This document shows, one piece after another, positions 27,378-37,290 of a stretch of 64,000 bases of DNA. Within the stretch, counting starts at the first letter, position 1; every line of letters begins with the position of its first letter. The stretch lies in contig NZ_LMDC01000001.1 in the NCBI RefSeq assembly GCF_001425705.1, positions 1,410,486 through 1,474,485 on the forward strand. Reading direction: 5' to 3'. This stretch comes from Pelomonas sp. Root1217. Lineage in GTDB: Bacteria > Pseudomonadota > Gammaproteobacteria > Burkholderiales > Burkholderiaceae_C. Below the pieces are notes generated by a model. The model searched no databases, was not told where the DNA came from, and saw only the letters and a list, made by a program, of their open reading frames with translations. The translations under genes and the position numbers were made by a program.

Positions 27378-28493
27378 TCAGGCGGGGTAGAGCGCCCCCA
27401 GCAGGCGCGCGCCTGCTGCCCCGGTGACGGCAGGCAGATTGCCCGGCCGGCGCTCGATAAAGCACTGGGCCAGCCAGGCGAAGGCCGCCGCTTCGACTTG
27501 GTCGATCGGCAGGCCGTGCGCGGCGCTGGTCTGCACGGCCACGCCGGGCAGCAGCGCCGCCAGGCGGCCCATCAGCACGCCGTTCAAGGCGCCCCCGCCA
27601 CAGGCGATCAAGGTACTGGCCTGCGGCATGGTGGTGTGCAGGGCGTCGGCCACGCAACGGGCGCTGAGCTCCAGCAGCGTTGCCTGCACATCTTCCGACG
27701 CGAGACTGGGCGTCAGCTTCGCGTCCAGCCAGCGCAAATGAAAGAGATCGCGGCCCGTGCTCTTGGGCGGCGGCAATGCAAACCAGGGTTCGGCCAGCAA
27801 TGCCGCCAGCAGTTCGGGCAGCAGCTTGCCCGTCGCAGCCCAGGCGCCACTGGCGTCGTAGGCCAAGCCGCGGTGCCGGGCGATCCAGCCATCCATCAGG
27901 CAGTTGGCAGGGCCGCAGTCGAAACCGCCCGTGCGGCCATCCGCAAAGAGCAGGCTGAGGTTGCTGATGCCACCGAGGTTCAGCACCGCCACGTCCGTCT
28001 GCGCAGCGCTGAAGACGGCGCGGTGGAAGGCCGGCACCAGCGGCGCACCCTGGCCGCCGGCGGCGACGTCGCGGCCGCGCAGGTCGCAGATGACGTCAAT
28101 GCCGGTCTGCTCGGCCAGCAGGGCGCCGTTCAGCAGTTGCGTCGTGTAGCCGTCGAAGCCATCCGGGCGGTGGCGCACCGTCTGGCCATGTGCGCCCAGC
28201 GCCGCAATCTGCTTGCGTGCAACGCCCGTGGCTTCAAGCAGCTGCGAGACGACGTCGGCATAGGCACGGGCTACCGCATTGGCAGCCAGGGCGGCGCGGT
28301 GCAGTTCGTTGTCGCCGGGTGCGTTCAACGCTAGCAGCTCGTCGCGCAGCGCGTGGGAGAAAGGGGCATGCACATGGCCGATGACGGTCAGCGCCTGGGC
28401 ATCGAAGAGCACGCCGTCAATGCCGTCGAGCGAGGTGCCCGACATCAGCCCGATGTAGAGCTGACGGGCTTCAGTCGGCAGCGGAGACGCCAT
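27378..28493 (-). CDS. anmK: Anhydro-N-acetylmuramic acid kinase
   Basis: 371 residues from the ATG at 28493. Family motifs are 'YIGLMSGTSLDGIDGVLF', 'ALGAHGQTVRHRP', 'VLNLGGISNLSLL', 'FDCGPANCLMDGWI' and 'ACGGGALNGVLMGRLA'. AnmK phosphorylates and opens 1,6-anhydroMurNAc during peptidoglycan recycling. The start lies inside the end of the M23 peptidase gene (23-base overlap), so cell-wall cutting and recycling are co-expressed. Confidence 0.95.
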   Translation of the reverse strand: MASPLPTEARQLYIGLMSGTSLDGIDGVLFDAQALTVIGHVHAPFSHALRDELLALNAPGDNELHRAALAANAVARAYADVVSQLLEATGVARKQIAALGAHGQTVRHRPDGFDGYTTQLLNGALLAEQTGIDVICDLRGRDVAAGGQGAPLVPAFHRAVFSAAQTDVAVLNLGGISNLSLLFADGRTGGFDCGPANCLMDGWIARHRGLAYDASGAWAATGKLLPELLAALLAEPWFALPPPKSTGRDLFHLRWLDAKLTPSLASEDVQATLLELSARCVADALHTTMPQASTLIACGGGALNGVLMGRLAALLPGVAVQTSAAHGLPIDQVEAAAFAWLAQCFIERRPGNLPAVTGAAGARLLGALYPA

Positions 28494-29868
28494 CCATGGT
28501 CTCGGCCACGGCCAGCTGGGTCTTGACGCTGGCGACGGTCTGCAGGAACTGCGACTTGGCGTAGTTCGGCAGCGTGATCGCCTCGGAGGCGCGCGCGATG
28601 GTGCGCGGGTCCATGTGGCGGCCGCCAACGCGGAACTCGAAGTGCAGATGCGGGCCGGTGGCCCAGCCGGTCGAGCCCACGGCGCCGACGCGCTGGCCTT
28701 GCTCGATGCGCTGGCCCTTCTTCACGTCGATCTTGCTCAGGTGGGCGTAGACCGTGCTGCGGTCGCCAGCGTGGCGCACCTGCACGACGTTGCCGAATCC
28801 GTTCTGCCAGCCGGCCATCTCGACCGTGCCATCGCCCACCGAACGCACGGCCGTGCCGGTCGGCGCGCCATAGTCGACGCCGTTGTGCTGGCGCCAGGTC
28901 TGCATGATGGGATGGAAGCGCATCGCGAAGCCGCTGGTGATGCGCGAGAACTCCATCGGACTGGCCAGGAAGGCGCGGCGCTTGCTCGTGCCGTCGAAGC
29001 CGAAGAAGCTGGCCTTGCCGCTGGCGCTGTCCTTGAAATAGACCGCCGAATAGGTGCGGCCGTTGTTCGTGAACTCGCCAGCGAGCAGCCGGCCGACGCC
29101 ACCGTCCCATGGGACCGGCTCGCCGTCGGCCGTCAGGGTCTCGTAGACGATGCTGAAGCGGTCGCCCTTGCGCAGCTCGCGGTGGAAGTCGATGTCGCCG
29201 GAGAACATGTCGGCCATCTGAGAGGCGATGGCGTCGGGGATGTTGGCGTCGTCGGTGGCGGCGAACAGCGAGGTGCGGATGGTGCCGCTGCCCAGGGCCA
29301 CCTGGGCCTGCAACGGCGCCGTTTCGGTGCGGGCCGTAAAGCGACCGCCGACGCGTTCGATGGTCAGTCGGGTGAAATGACTTGCTTGCTGCTCCACCTT
29401 CTCGGCCGGGAAGCGCACAACGATCTGCTGCACCTGGCCCGACGCATCGGCCGTCAGGTGGACCATCTTGCCGGCGCGGCCCTGCAGCACGCGGCGGCCC
29501 AGCGGGTCGGACCGCAGAAAGGCGGCGGCTGCCGGGTCGAAGGCGCCAGCGCGCTTGAGCAGGCTGTCGGGGGTGTCGCTCGAGCGGGTGGCTTCGGCGC
29601 GGGTCAGGCCGATGGCATGGGTGGCCAGCTCCTCGAGCTGGCTCTCGACGTCGGGCGCAGCCAGGGTCTCGACCAGGGTGCGCTTGGGCAGCGCGGCGGC
29701 GTCAGGGGCCAGCGGCGCGATGCCGAAGGCGGTCACGGCGAAGCAGCTCAGCAGGCCGACGACGGTGGCCGTCAGCGCACGCGGATGCCGGGCGGCAAAG
29801 GCCTCGGCATGCTGCAGGCTGGCTTGGAGTTGCTTCAGGCGGTTCTTAACAGTCACTCTCGCTGTCAC
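28471..29868 (-). CDS. M23-family peptidoglycan endopeptidase, membrane-anchored
   Basis: 465 residues. A short basic N-terminus precedes one hydrophobic segment (~33-53), then an OapA/LysM-like middle region ('SGDIDFHRELRKGDRFSIVYE'). The C-terminal peptidase_M23 domain has zinc-ligand motifs 'QHNGVDYGAPTGTAV' and 'GWATGPHLHFEFRVGG'. These enzymes (MepM/YebA type) cut peptide cross-links to allow wall growth. All visible zinc ligands (H, D, HxH) are present, so it should be active. It forms an operon with anmK and diverges from tyrS. Confidence 0.92.
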   Translation of the reverse strand: MTARVTVKNRLKQLQASLQHAEAFAARHPRALTATVVGLLSCFAVTAFGIAPLAPDAAALPKRTLVETLAAPDVESQLEELATHAIGLTRAEATRSSDTPDSLLKRAGAFDPAAAAFLRSDPLGRRVLQGRAGKMVHLTADASGQVQQIVVRFPAEKVEQQASHFTRLTIERVGGRFTARTETAPLQAQVALGSGTIRTSLFAATDDANIPDAIASQMADMFSGDIDFHRELRKGDRFSIVYETLTADGEPVPWDGGVGRLLAGEFTNNGRTYSAVYFKDSASGKASFFGFDGTSKRRAFLASPMEFSRITSGFAMRFHPIMQTWRQHNGVDYGAPTGTAVRSVGDGTVEMAGWQNGFGNVVQVRHAGDRSTVYAHLSKIDVKKGQRIEQGQRVGAVGSTGWATGPHLHFEFRVGGRHMDPRTIARASEAITLPNYAKSQFLQTVASVKTQLAVAETMDGVSAAD

Positions 29869-29965
29869 TCTCGGTCTTCCCGGGGTTGTCGCTGGGGCAA
29901 TCCCGGCCGAGCCGGTTCAGCGCTGAGGCCGCTCGTGGGCGGCCCTTAAAATCCCTGGATTGGTT

Positions 29966-29980
29966 GTGTTGAAACAACAC
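29966..29980 (+). repeat. Short perfect inverted repeat between the M23 gene and tyrS
   Basis: GTGTTG-AAA-CAACAC, a six-base perfect inverted repeat in the 224-base divergent intergenic region. It could be an operator or a small hairpin in the M23 or tyrS leader. No known regulator site is recognised. The rest of the gap shows no confident promoter pair. Confidence 0.35.
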
Positions 29981-30092
29981 CCCCAAACGAAGGGTGAATT
30001 CTAACGGCTTTGTCCTACTCGACATGCCGGTTAACCCCGACGGATCAACAACTTAACAATTTCGCCCGCTTCTGGCCGGGCGATGAACCGCC

Positions 30093-31319
30093 ATGGCCGC
30101 TGCTGCGCAATTCCTCATCACCGATGCCGTTCTCGAAGCCCTGGCCGTCACGCGCCGCGGCGTCGACGAACTGCTGCCGGAGGCCGAGTGGACGAAGAAG
30201 CTGGCCCGCTCGGCCGCCACGGGCGTGCCGCTGCGCATCAAGCTGGGCCTGGACCCGACGGCGCCCGACATCCACGTCGGTCACACGGTTGTCTTGAACA
30301 AGATGCGCCAATTGCAGGACCTGGGCCACCAGGTCATCTTCCTGATCGGCGACTTCACCTCGCTGATCGGCGACCCGTCGGGCCGCAACGCGACACGCCC
30401 GCCGCTGACCAAGGAGCAGATCCAGGCCAACGCCGAGACCTACTACGCCCAGGCCAAGCTGGTGCTGGACCCGGCGCGCACCGAGATCCGCTACAACTCC
30501 GAGTGGAGCGAGCCGCTGGGCGCGGCCGGCATGATCCAGCTGGCCAGCAAGTACACGGTGGCCCGCATGATGGAGCGCGACGACTTCACCAAGCGCTTTG
30601 CGGCCCAGACGCCAATCTCGGTGCACGAGTTCCTTTACCCGCTGATGCAGGGCTATGACTCGGTGGCGCTGAAGTGCGACCTGGAGCTGGGCGGCACCGA
30701 CCAGAAGTTCAACCTGCTGATGGGCCGCCACCTGCAGCAGGAGTATGGCCAGGAGCCGCAGTGCATCCTGACCATGCCGCTGCTCGAAGGCCTGGACGGC
30801 GTCGAGAAGATGTCCAAGTCCAAGAACAACTACATCGGCATCACCGAACCGGCCAACACCATGTTCGCCAAGATCCTGTCGATCAGCGACGTGCAGATGT
30901 GGAAGTGGTTCGAGCTGCTGTCCTTCAAGTCGCTGGCCGAGATCGCGGCGCTGAAGGCCGAGGTCGAGGCCGGCCGCAACCCGAAGGATGCCAAGGTCAT
31001 GCTGGCCAAGGAGATCACGGCGCGCTTCCACAGTGCCGCTGCGGCGGACGCAGCCGAGGCCGACTTCAACAACCGCGCCAAGGGCGGCATTCCGGACGAC
31101 ATCCCCGAGGTGCAGCTCAGCGGCGCGCCGATGGGCCTTGCCCAGGTGCTGAAGGCGGCCGGCCTCGTCGCTTCGACCGGCGAAGGCCTGCGCATGGTGG
31201 AGCAGGGTGGCGTGCGCCGTTCGGGTGAAGTGATCTCCGACAAGGGGCTGAAGCTCGATGCTGGCGAGCATGTGCTGCAGGTCGGCAAGCGCAAGTTCGC
31301 GCGGGTCGTGCTGAGCTGA
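30093..31319 (+). CDS. tyrS: Tyrosyl-tRNA synthetase
   Basis: 408 residues, class I synthetase. The 'HIGH' signature reads HVGH (61-64) and the second signature is KMSKS (239-243). The C-terminal S4-type RNA-binding domain includes '[39 protein letters not shown]'. It charges tRNA-Tyr in the cytoplasm. The length and short N-terminus place it in the TyrRZ-like subgroup common in beta-proteobacteria. Confidence 0.96.
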   Translation: MAAAAQFLITDAVLEALAVTRRGVDELLPEAEWTKKLARSAATGVPLRIKLGLDPTAPDIHVGHTVVLNKMRQLQDLGHQVIFLIGDFTSLIGDPSGRNATRPPLTKEQIQANAETYYAQAKLVLDPARTEIRYNSEWSEPLGAAGMIQLASKYTVARMMERDDFTKRFAAQTPISVHEFLYPLMQGYDSVALKCDLELGGTDQKFNLLMGRHLQQEYGQEPQCILTMPLLEGLDGVEKMSKSKNNYIGITEPANTMFAKILSISDVQMWKWFELLSFKSLAEIAALKAEVEAGRNPKDAKVMLAKEITARFHSAAAADAAEADFNNRAKGGIPDDIPEVQLSGAPMGLAQVLKAAGLVASTGEGLRMVEQGGVRRSGEVISDKGLKLDAGEHVLQVGKRKFARVVLS

Positions 31320-31322
31320 GGG

Positions 31323-31351
31323 ACGGGCGGTGCGGCGGGCGAGCCGCCCGT
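31323..31351 (+). terminator. GC-rich hairpin after tyrS, weak terminator candidate
   Basis: ACGGGCGG and CCGCCCGT are perfect eight-base arms around a 13-base loop, starting four bases after the tyrS stop. No T run follows, so it may instead be an RNA-stabilising 3' hairpin. Confidence 0.35.
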
Positions 31352-31466
31352 TCGCTGCGGCTCGCTGGCGATTCCCGAAGCGTCCTGTCCATTCGTCGCA
31401 AGCCGTTGGCCCGGCTGCGGTGGCATCTGCACAGTCCATGGCATCGCAACCCAACGACTGCCGCAA

Positions 31467-31940
31467 ATGACCGCCTCCCTCCCCGTCTGGCCCTTCGCTG
31501 TCCTCGCCGTCCTGGTGATCCTGGGCTACCGCCAATCGCGTGACCGTATCGTCCAGCCCGGCACGCTGGCCAAGCTGGCCGTCGCCATGCTGGCGCTGTC
31601 GCTGTACGGGGTCACCGCGGCATTCGGTGCGAGCCTGGTTCCGGTGCTGGCCTGGGCGCTGGCCTTTGCCGCCGTCTTGTTTCTCGGTGGTGCGGTGTTT
31701 GCGCCGCGTGGCCTGGCCAGGGAAGGTGCTGCCGTGCGCATGCCCGGCAGCTGGGTGCCGCTCGGCCTGATGCTCGGCATCTTCATGACCAAGTTCGGCC
31801 TGGGCTTCGCCACTGGCATGGGCGCCCATGTGCTGCAGGAGCTCTGGTTCGTGGCCGCTGTGAGCGCTGCCCTGGGCCTGTTCAGCGGTGCCTTCGCGGC
31901 CCGGGCGACGGCGGTGCATCGCTTCGTCCGCAACGCGTGA
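31467..31940 (+). CDS. Small four-helix membrane protein, function unknown (possibly DUF6622-like)
   Basis: 157 residues with about four to five hydrophobic helices ('WPFAVLAVLVILGYRQSRDR' first). It resembles small DUF6622-type inner-membrane proteins, but I cannot be sure of the family. It stands alone between tyrS and a bidirectional terminator. No ligand or catalytic motif is seen. Confidence 0.65.
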   Translation: MTASLPVWPFAVLAVLVILGYRQSRDRIVQPGTLAKLAVAMLALSLYGVTAAFGASLVPVLAWALAFAAVLFLGGAVFAPRGLAREGAAVRMPGSWVPLGLMLGIFMTKFGLGFATGMGAHVLQELWFVAAVSAALGLFSGAFAARATAVHRFVRNA

Positions 31941-31956
31941 TTTCGCGATCCCACGA

Positions 31957-31984
31957 AAAAGGGAGGCCTCGGCCTCCCTTTCGC
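31957..31984 (+). terminator. Bidirectional rho-independent terminator
   Basis: AAAGGGAGGCC pairs with GGCCTCCCTTT over a two-base loop, with an A run on the left and a T-rich right flank. It separates two convergent genes and can serve both strands. Confidence 0.85.
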
Positions 31985-31985
31985 T

Positions 31986-34900
31986 TTACGGCTTGACCGG
32001 TCGCAGATAAGGCCCCGGCCTCACGACCTGCAGAGGCTGCTCGGCAATGCGCCGCTTCAGCTCGGCGAGAGCCGCGTCCAGCTGCGCGTCATGCCCCATC
32101 GCCGTCGCACGCGGCAGATTGTCGACCTCGATGTCCGGTGTCACGCCGATGCCCTCGATGAGGAAGTGGCCCTCGGCGTCCACCTGCCCCGTCTCGGCGG
32201 CGCGCATGATGCCGTTGTCAATCAGGCGGTTCTGGTCCGACAGCCACACGCCGGCCCCCGAGCTGCGCTTGCCGATGACGGGGCCGAGCTTGAGGCGCTT
32301 GAAGCCTTCGGCGAAGGTTTCGCCGTCGCTGTAGGTGTCCTCGTTCATCAGCACCACCGTGTGGCCGCGGTAGGCGTTCTGCATGTTGGCGTAGACCGGC
32401 GAGCCCGCGGGTGAGCGCGGTTGCCAGAAGGCCCAGGCGCGGCGCAGCAGCTTCTCCAGGATCCAGCTGTCGATGTTGCCGCCGTTGTTGTAGCGCACGT
32501 CGATGATGAGGCCGTCGCGGTCGCTGGCGGCATAGAACTCGCGCACGAAGTCCGCAATGTCGGCCGGACCCATGGCGCGCAGGTGCACGTAGCCGATGCG
32601 GCCCTGGCCGGCCTGCTCCACGGCGCGCGCGCGGCTGACGCGCCAGTCGTTGTAGCGCAGCTGGTTCTCGCGCGTCTGGGCCACTGGCGTGACGATTCGC
32701 TGCACGGTCCTGTCGCCCTGCTTCACCTCCAGAAGCACCTGACGGCCGGCCTGGCCACGCAGCAGCTCCAGGATGTGCGGGGCCTCGGCCGCGGGGCGGC
32801 CGTTCACCGTCGTGATGACGTCGCCCACCTTCAGGCCCAGCCCCGGCGCAGCCAGCGGTGGCGCTTCCGACGGCAGCTCGGCCTCGTGTGCGTAGATCGC
32901 GTCGATGCGCCAGCCGTCGGGCCCGCGCGAGAAACGGCCGCCCAGGCCGGCCAGACCCGGTTCATCAGGGGCGGGGCGGGTATCGCCGGCGGCGACCTGG
33001 CTGTGCAGCGCGCCCAGCTCGCCGACCATCTGCGCCATCAGCTCGGCCAGTTCGAAGCGGTCGGTCACGCGGTCCACCAGCGGCTCGTACTTGGCGCGCA
33101 CCGCCACCCAGTCCACGCCGTGCATCTTGACGTCGTAGAAGTGGTCGCGGTGCAGGCGCCAGGCGTCGGCAAACATCTGCTTCCACTCGGCGCGCGGCTG
33201 GGTAGCGATCTGCCAGTCGCTCCAGCGCACCTGCAGCTTGCTCAGGTCCGTAGGCAGCTTGGGCGCTGCGTCCACGATGAGAACTTCGGGCGCGCCCTGG
33301 CCCTGGTTGCGTACCAGCATCAGCTTCTTGCCATCGGCACTGATGTCGTAGCTGCGCACGTCGTGGGCCAGGATCTCGGCCGGGCCGCCCTGGTTGTCGA
33401 TGGCTATGGATTTGAGCTGGCTTTTTCCCTCCAGGTCGCGGTCCAGGAACCAAAGGCGCTTGCCGTCCACTCTCAGCTCGCGGTAGTTGCCGGCCGCCAC
33501 CGGCAGCTCGTACAGGCGCCCCGCCAGCCCTTCGAACTGGATGATCGGCTTGCCTTTCTTGTCGGCGGCCGGCTTCTTGTCCTTACCGTCCTTGGTATCG
33601 GGCTTGCGCTCGGTGGGTTCCTTGTCCGTGGCCTTCTTGTCCTCGGCGCGTTGCTCGTCGGCCTTCTTCTCGGTGGCCGACTCCAGTTCGTCCTTGGCCG
33701 CGAACGGCGAACGCAGGCCCGGCTGCAAGGCCAGCGCGTAGAGCTTGGCGCGGAAGCCGAAGAAGGCCCCGGTGTTGCGGTCACCCCAAGGGCTGCCGTT
33801 GCCGGTGGTCGCGAAGTTGCGGTTGGACGCGAAGTAGAGCCACTGCCCGTCCGGGCTGAAGGCCGCGGCGCCGCTGTCGTAGCGATCTGTGGTCAACGTG
33901 TGGGTGCGACCGTCGGCCGTGCCGTAGAGCTGCAGCTGGCTGCGGTCGGGGTGGTGCAGCGACAGCGTCCAAGCCAGGGCCTGGCCGTCGGGGCTCCAGC
34001 CTTGCAGGTGTGGCGGGTCGCCGATGGTGCTGCGCGCGATCTCACGGGTCGTCCTGGCTTTCAGGTCGGTCAGCCAGACGGCGCCTTCCTTGTCCGTGTG
34101 TGCCAGCCAGCGGCCATCCGGTGACGGCAGCAGGTCACGGCGCTGCGTGACCTGGCCACTGGGGGCGCCACTGGTGATGCGTTCGGGCAGGCCGGTGCCA
34201 TTGGCGGCGAAGCGCCAGATCTCCGTCTCGCCGCTGAAGTCGCAGACGGCGAAGACGCTCTTGCTGTCGCTGCTGAACTCGCCCTTCTTGCAGCGGCCAT
34301 CGGCCGGCTGCGGCAGCTCGGCGCGGCGCAGCTGCTGCACGCCCTGCGTCGCGAGGTGACCGCGCGCGGCCAGCAGCACGCGCTCGCCATTGGGGGCGAA
34401 GGACGTGTCGGTCAGGAAGTCCTGCGGCTTCTTGATCCAGCGCTCGCGCTGCTGGTCGAAGTCGCCGCCCAGGCTGATGTCGAGCTTCTTCGCGCCGGCG
34501 CCCTGCGCCAGGTCGACGAGGTAGAGGTCCGCCCCCAATGCATAGACGACGCGGCTGCCGTCGATGGCGGCATGGCGGATGTCCCAGCCCTTGTGCGTGG
34601 TGTGCTGGCGCAGGTCGCCGCCCTGGGCGTTGACCGACCAGAGGTTGACGGTGCCGTCGCGGTCGGACAGGAAGGCGACCCGCTGCGCAGCACCGATCCG
34701 GTAGGGCAGGGGCCGGCGGTCGTTGTTGCCTTCGGCAATCAGCGGCCTGGCCTCGGATTTTTCCGCCATGTCCATGGACCACAGCCGTGCGATGGCGCCG
34801 CCGCGGTATTGGCGGGCGTTGTCGCTGCGCAGGCCGCTGCGCGTGAAGTACAGCGTCCTGCCGTCGTCGCTCAGGGCGGCATCGCTGGCCTGGCCGACGG

Positions 34901-35336
34901 GCAGCTGGCGGCGCTGGCCGGTCTTCACGTCGATGGCGAAGAGCTGGCTGCCAGGGCGGGCGTCAAGGCTGGTGTAGAGCACTTCACCGGCGGCCGTGAA
35001 GCCCCAGACGCGCATGCCGCCACCTTCCCAGGTCAGGCGCCTGGGCGGGCCGCCGGCAACCGGCATCAGGTAGATCTCGGTGCCGCCGTCGTACTGGCCC
35101 GTGAAGGCCATCCACTGGCCGTCTGGCGACACGGCTGGCTGGCTCTCCTGGCCGTTGTGCGTCGTCAGGCGCTGGGCTTCGCCGCCCTGGCCATTGACTC
35201 GCCACAGGTCGCCCTCGGCGACAAGATAGACGACATCGCCACGCAGCGCGGGCTGGCGATAGAAGCCGCTGGTGCCGGCCCAGGCGCTCGTGGCGCACAG
35301 GACCGCAGCCAGCGCGGCGGGACGGAAGCGAGACAT
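31986..35336 (-). CDS. Tricorn-like S41 protease, secreted
   Basis: 1116 residues from the ATG at 35336, preceded by GGAGAG. A signal peptide ('FRPAALAAVLCATSAWA') is followed by WD40/PD40-like beta-propeller repeats to ~550 ('QPAVSPDGQWMAF', 'FSPDGQWLYFASNR'). A Lys/Glu/Asp-rich linker spans ~552-595. The tricorn C1 region, a PDZ domain ('GLGLKVGDVITTVNGRPA', ~835) and the S41 catalytic domain follow, with 'DGLIIDVRYNNGGNIDSWI' (~945) and the likely nucleophile Ser in 'GKRSSGAGVW' (~1025). Tricorn-type proteases degrade oligopeptides; this one is probably periplasmic. Substrates are unknown. Confidence 0.88.
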   Translation of the reverse strand: MSRFRPAALAAVLCATSAWAGTSGFYRQPALRGDVVYLVAEGDLWRVNGQGGEAQRLTTHNGQESQPAVSPDGQWMAFTGQYDGGTEIYLMPVAGGPPRRLTWEGGGMRVWGFTAAGEVLYTSLDARPGSQLFAIDVKTGQRRQLPVGQASDAALSDDGRTLYFTRSGLRSDNARQYRGGAIARLWSMDMAEKSEARPLIAEGNNDRRPLPYRIGAAQRVAFLSDRDGTVNLWSVNAQGGDLRQHTTHKGWDIRHAAIDGSRVVYALGADLYLVDLAQGAGAKKLDISLGGDFDQQRERWIKKPQDFLTDTSFAPNGERVLLAARGHLATQGVQQLRRAELPQPADGRCKKGEFSSDSKSVFAVCDFSGETEIWRFAANGTGLPERITSGAPSGQVTQRRDLLPSPDGRWLAHTDKEGAVWLTDLKARTTREIARSTIGDPPHLQGWSPDGQALAWTLSLHHPDRSQLQLYGTADGRTHTLTTDRYDSGAAAFSPDGQWLYFASNRNFATTGNGSPWGDRNTGAFFGFRAKLYALALQPGLRSPFAAKDELESATEKKADEQRAEDKKATDKEPTERKPDTKDGKDKKPAADKKGKPIIQFEGLAGRLYELPVAAGNYRELRVDGKRLWFLDRDLEGKSQLKSIAIDNQGGPAEILAHDVRSYDISADGKKLMLVRNQGQGAPEVLIVDAAPKLPTDLSKLQVRWSDWQIATQPRAEWKQMFADAWRLHRDHFYDVKMHGVDWVAVRAKYEPLVDRVTDRFELAELMAQMVGELGALHSQVAAGDTRPAPDEPGLAGLGGRFSRGPDGWRIDAIYAHEAELPSEAPPLAAPGLGLKVGDVITTVNGRPAAEAPHILELLRGQAGRQVLLEVKQGDRTVQRIVTPVAQTRENQLRYNDWRVSRARAVEQAGQGRIGYVHLRAMGPADIADFVREFYAASDRDGLIIDVRYNNGGNIDSWILEKLLRRAWAFWQPRSPAGSPVYANMQNAYRGHTVVLMNEDTYSDGETFAEGFKRLKLGPVIGKRSSGAGVWLSDQNRLIDNGIMRAAETGQVDAEGHFLIEGIGVTPDIEVDNLPRATAMGHDAQLDAALAELKRRIAEQPLQVVRPGPYLRPVKP

Positions 35337-35476
35337 GGGGGCTCTCCTGATGAGGGCCGCCATTGTGTTGCTAGGGGGACGGCAGGCGATTCGTCACATC
35401 GGGTGAATCCGGAGGGCGACTGGGCGCGTAACACCGCCCAGATGCCATGCCGGCATTGCCCCACAGGATGCCCCCG

Positions 35477-37009
35477 ATGAAAGCTCGTCTCACCCGCAGC
35501 GCACTGGCGACGGCGCTGCTCTGCCTGGCCGCTGGCGCCCAGGCCTCCAGCCACCGCGAAGCCCCCTTCATCACGACCGTGCCGAAGGTCGATGCGACGG
35601 ACTTCTACATGTTCAACAGCTATGAGACGGGCCGCGCCGGCTACGTCACGCTGATCGCCAACTACCAGCCGCTGCAGGATGGCTATGGCGGCCCGAACTA
35701 CTTCTCGATGGACCCGAACGCGCTCTACGAGATCCATGTGGACAACGTCGGCGACGCCAAGGAACACATCACCTTCCAGTTCCGCTTCAAGAACATGCTG
35801 TCCAACAGCGGCGCCGGCACCTCGCTCAATGTGGGCGGCAAGATGGTTGGCATCCCGCTGATCCAGTCGGGTGCCGTGGCCAACGTCAAGGACGCCAACC
35901 TGCAACTCAATGAGAGCTACACGCTGACCGTGGTGCGCGGCGACCGCCGCAGCGGCACGGCGCAGGCGGTCACGCATGCCACCAGCGGCGCGACGAGCTT
36001 CGACAAGCCGGTCGACAACATCGGCAAGAAGACGATTGCCGACTACGCCGCCTACGCGGCCAAGCATGTCTATCCCGTCACCATCCCGGGCTGCAGCACG
36101 CCGGCCAAGGTCTTCGTCGGTCAGCGCCAGGATCCGTTCGCCGTCAACCTCGGCACCATCTTCGATCTGGTCAACGCACCAGTCTCCGTCATCACCGACC
36201 CGTCGCTGATCAACGCCGCGCCCAACACCATCGGCGACAAGAACGTCACCACGCTGGCACTGGAAGTGCACAAGGACTGCCTGAAGAGCGCGACCGACGA
36301 CGTCATCGGCGGCTGGACGACGGCCAGCCTGCGCCAGGGCCGCCTGCTCGACCCCAAGCCGGGCAGTGGCCACCAGGCCAGCGAGAAAGCGGGCGGCGCC
36401 TGGGTGCAGGTCTCGCGCCTGGGCATGCCGCTGGTCAACGAGGTCGTCATCGGCCTGAAGGACAAGGACAAGTTCAACTCGTCCAAGCCCTCGGGCGACG
36501 GCCAGTTCGCCGACTATGTGACCAACCCGACCCTGCCGGCCCTGCTTGAGATCGCGCTGGCCCTGCCCAACACGGCGCCGACCAACTTCCCCCGCAATGA
36601 CCTGGTCACGACCTTCCTGACCGGCATCAAGGGCGTCAACCAGCAAAAGACCGTGACGGCCTCGGAGATGCTGCGCCTGAACACGGCCATCGCGCCGGTG
36701 GCCTTCGCGCAGCAAAACCGGTTGGGCATCGTCGGCAACATCCTCGCCGCGGGCAATGACAACGCCGGCTACCCCAACGGCCGCCGGCCCAAGGACGACG
36801 TCGTCGACATCTCGCTGGTGGCCGTCATGGGCGGCCTGTGCGTGGCCAACGGCGACACCGACAAGCTTGGCTTCGGCGCGGCCTGCAAGCCCAGCGCCGT
36901 GCCCCTGGGCGCCAACAGCTTCAAGCTGCACGATGCGGTCGACCAGGCCGTCGTCCCGCTGCTCAGCGGCTTCCCCTATCTCAACACGCCCATCCCGGGC
37001 ACCAAGTGA
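35477..37009 (+). CDS. DUF4331-domain exported protein
   Basis: 510 residues from the ATG at 35477 (an ATG nine bases earlier is possible). A signal peptide ends near 'AAGAQASSHREAP'; SHREAP directly after cleavage is the hallmark of DUF4331. The body carries 'DATDFYMFNSYE', 'LIANYQPLQDGYGGPNYF' and 'HVDNVGDAKEHITFQF', and is rich in Asp and aromatic residues. No enzyme activity is known for the family. It heads an operon: a lipoprotein gene follows 11 bases later, then TPR and HupE genes in four-base overlaps. Confidence 0.85.
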   Translation: MKARLTRSALATALLCLAAGAQASSHREAPFITTVPKVDATDFYMFNSYETGRAGYVTLIANYQPLQDGYGGPNYFSMDPNALYEIHVDNVGDAKEHITFQFRFKNMLSNSGAGTSLNVGGKMVGIPLIQSGAVANVKDANLQLNESYTLTVVRGDRRSGTAQAVTHATSGATSFDKPVDNIGKKTIADYAAYAAKHVYPVTIPGCSTPAKVFVGQRQDPFAVNLGTIFDLVNAPVSVITDPSLINAAPNTIGDKNVTTLALEVHKDCLKSATDDVIGGWTTASLRQGRLLDPKPGSGHQASEKAGGAWVQVSRLGMPLVNEVVIGLKDKDKFNSSKPSGDGQFADYVTNPTLPALLEIALALPNTAPTNFPRNDLVTTFLTGIKGVNQQKTVTASEMLRLNTAIAPVAFAQQNRLGIVGNILAAGNDNAGYPNGRRPKDDVVDISLVAVMGGLCVANGDTDKLGFGAACKPSAVPLGANSFKLHDAVDQAVVPLLSGFPYLNTPIPGTK

Positions 37010-37020
37010 AAGGGGCCGCC

Positions 37021-37290
37021 ATGTTGACCCGCAAGACTGCCGCGGTTGCCGCCGGCGCCGTGCTCGTGCTGGCTGCCTGCGGCGGCAGTGACAGCGACAC
37101 TGAAATCATCAGCCCGCCGCCCCCACCGCCGCCGGCTCCCACTGCGGTGCCCGACAGCGCCGTGGCGTCGTCGACGGCCCTGGTCGCCTACCTGAAGGCG
37201 CAGAAGACCGACGACGAGACCACGGAGGCGCTGACGCTGCCGACGGTGGCGGTGTCGGTCAGCGAAACGGAAGAGCCGCAGACGCTGTGA
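37021..37290 (+). CDS. Small lipoprotein of the DUF4331 operon
   Basis: 89 residues. The signal ends in 'LVLAACGGSDSD', a clear lipobox with Cys+1. A polyproline stretch follows ('ISPPPPPPPAP'), then a short acidic Thr/Glu-rich tail. AAAGGGG lies upstream of the ATG at 37021. The stop overlaps the next gene as GTGA. It is too short for a catalytic domain and may tether or partner the DUF4331 protein (inference). Confidence 0.75.
   Translation: MLTRKTAAVAAGAVLVLAACGGSDSDTEIISPPPPPPPAPTAVPDSAVASSTALVAYLKAQKTDDETTEALTLPTVAVSVSETEEPQTL

Noticed and set aside
30045-31919. 624-codon minus-strand frame opposite tyrS
   Set aside because: tyrS with HVGH and KMSKS motifs occupies the other strand; the shadow encodes His/Arg/Gln-rich low-complexity sequence.
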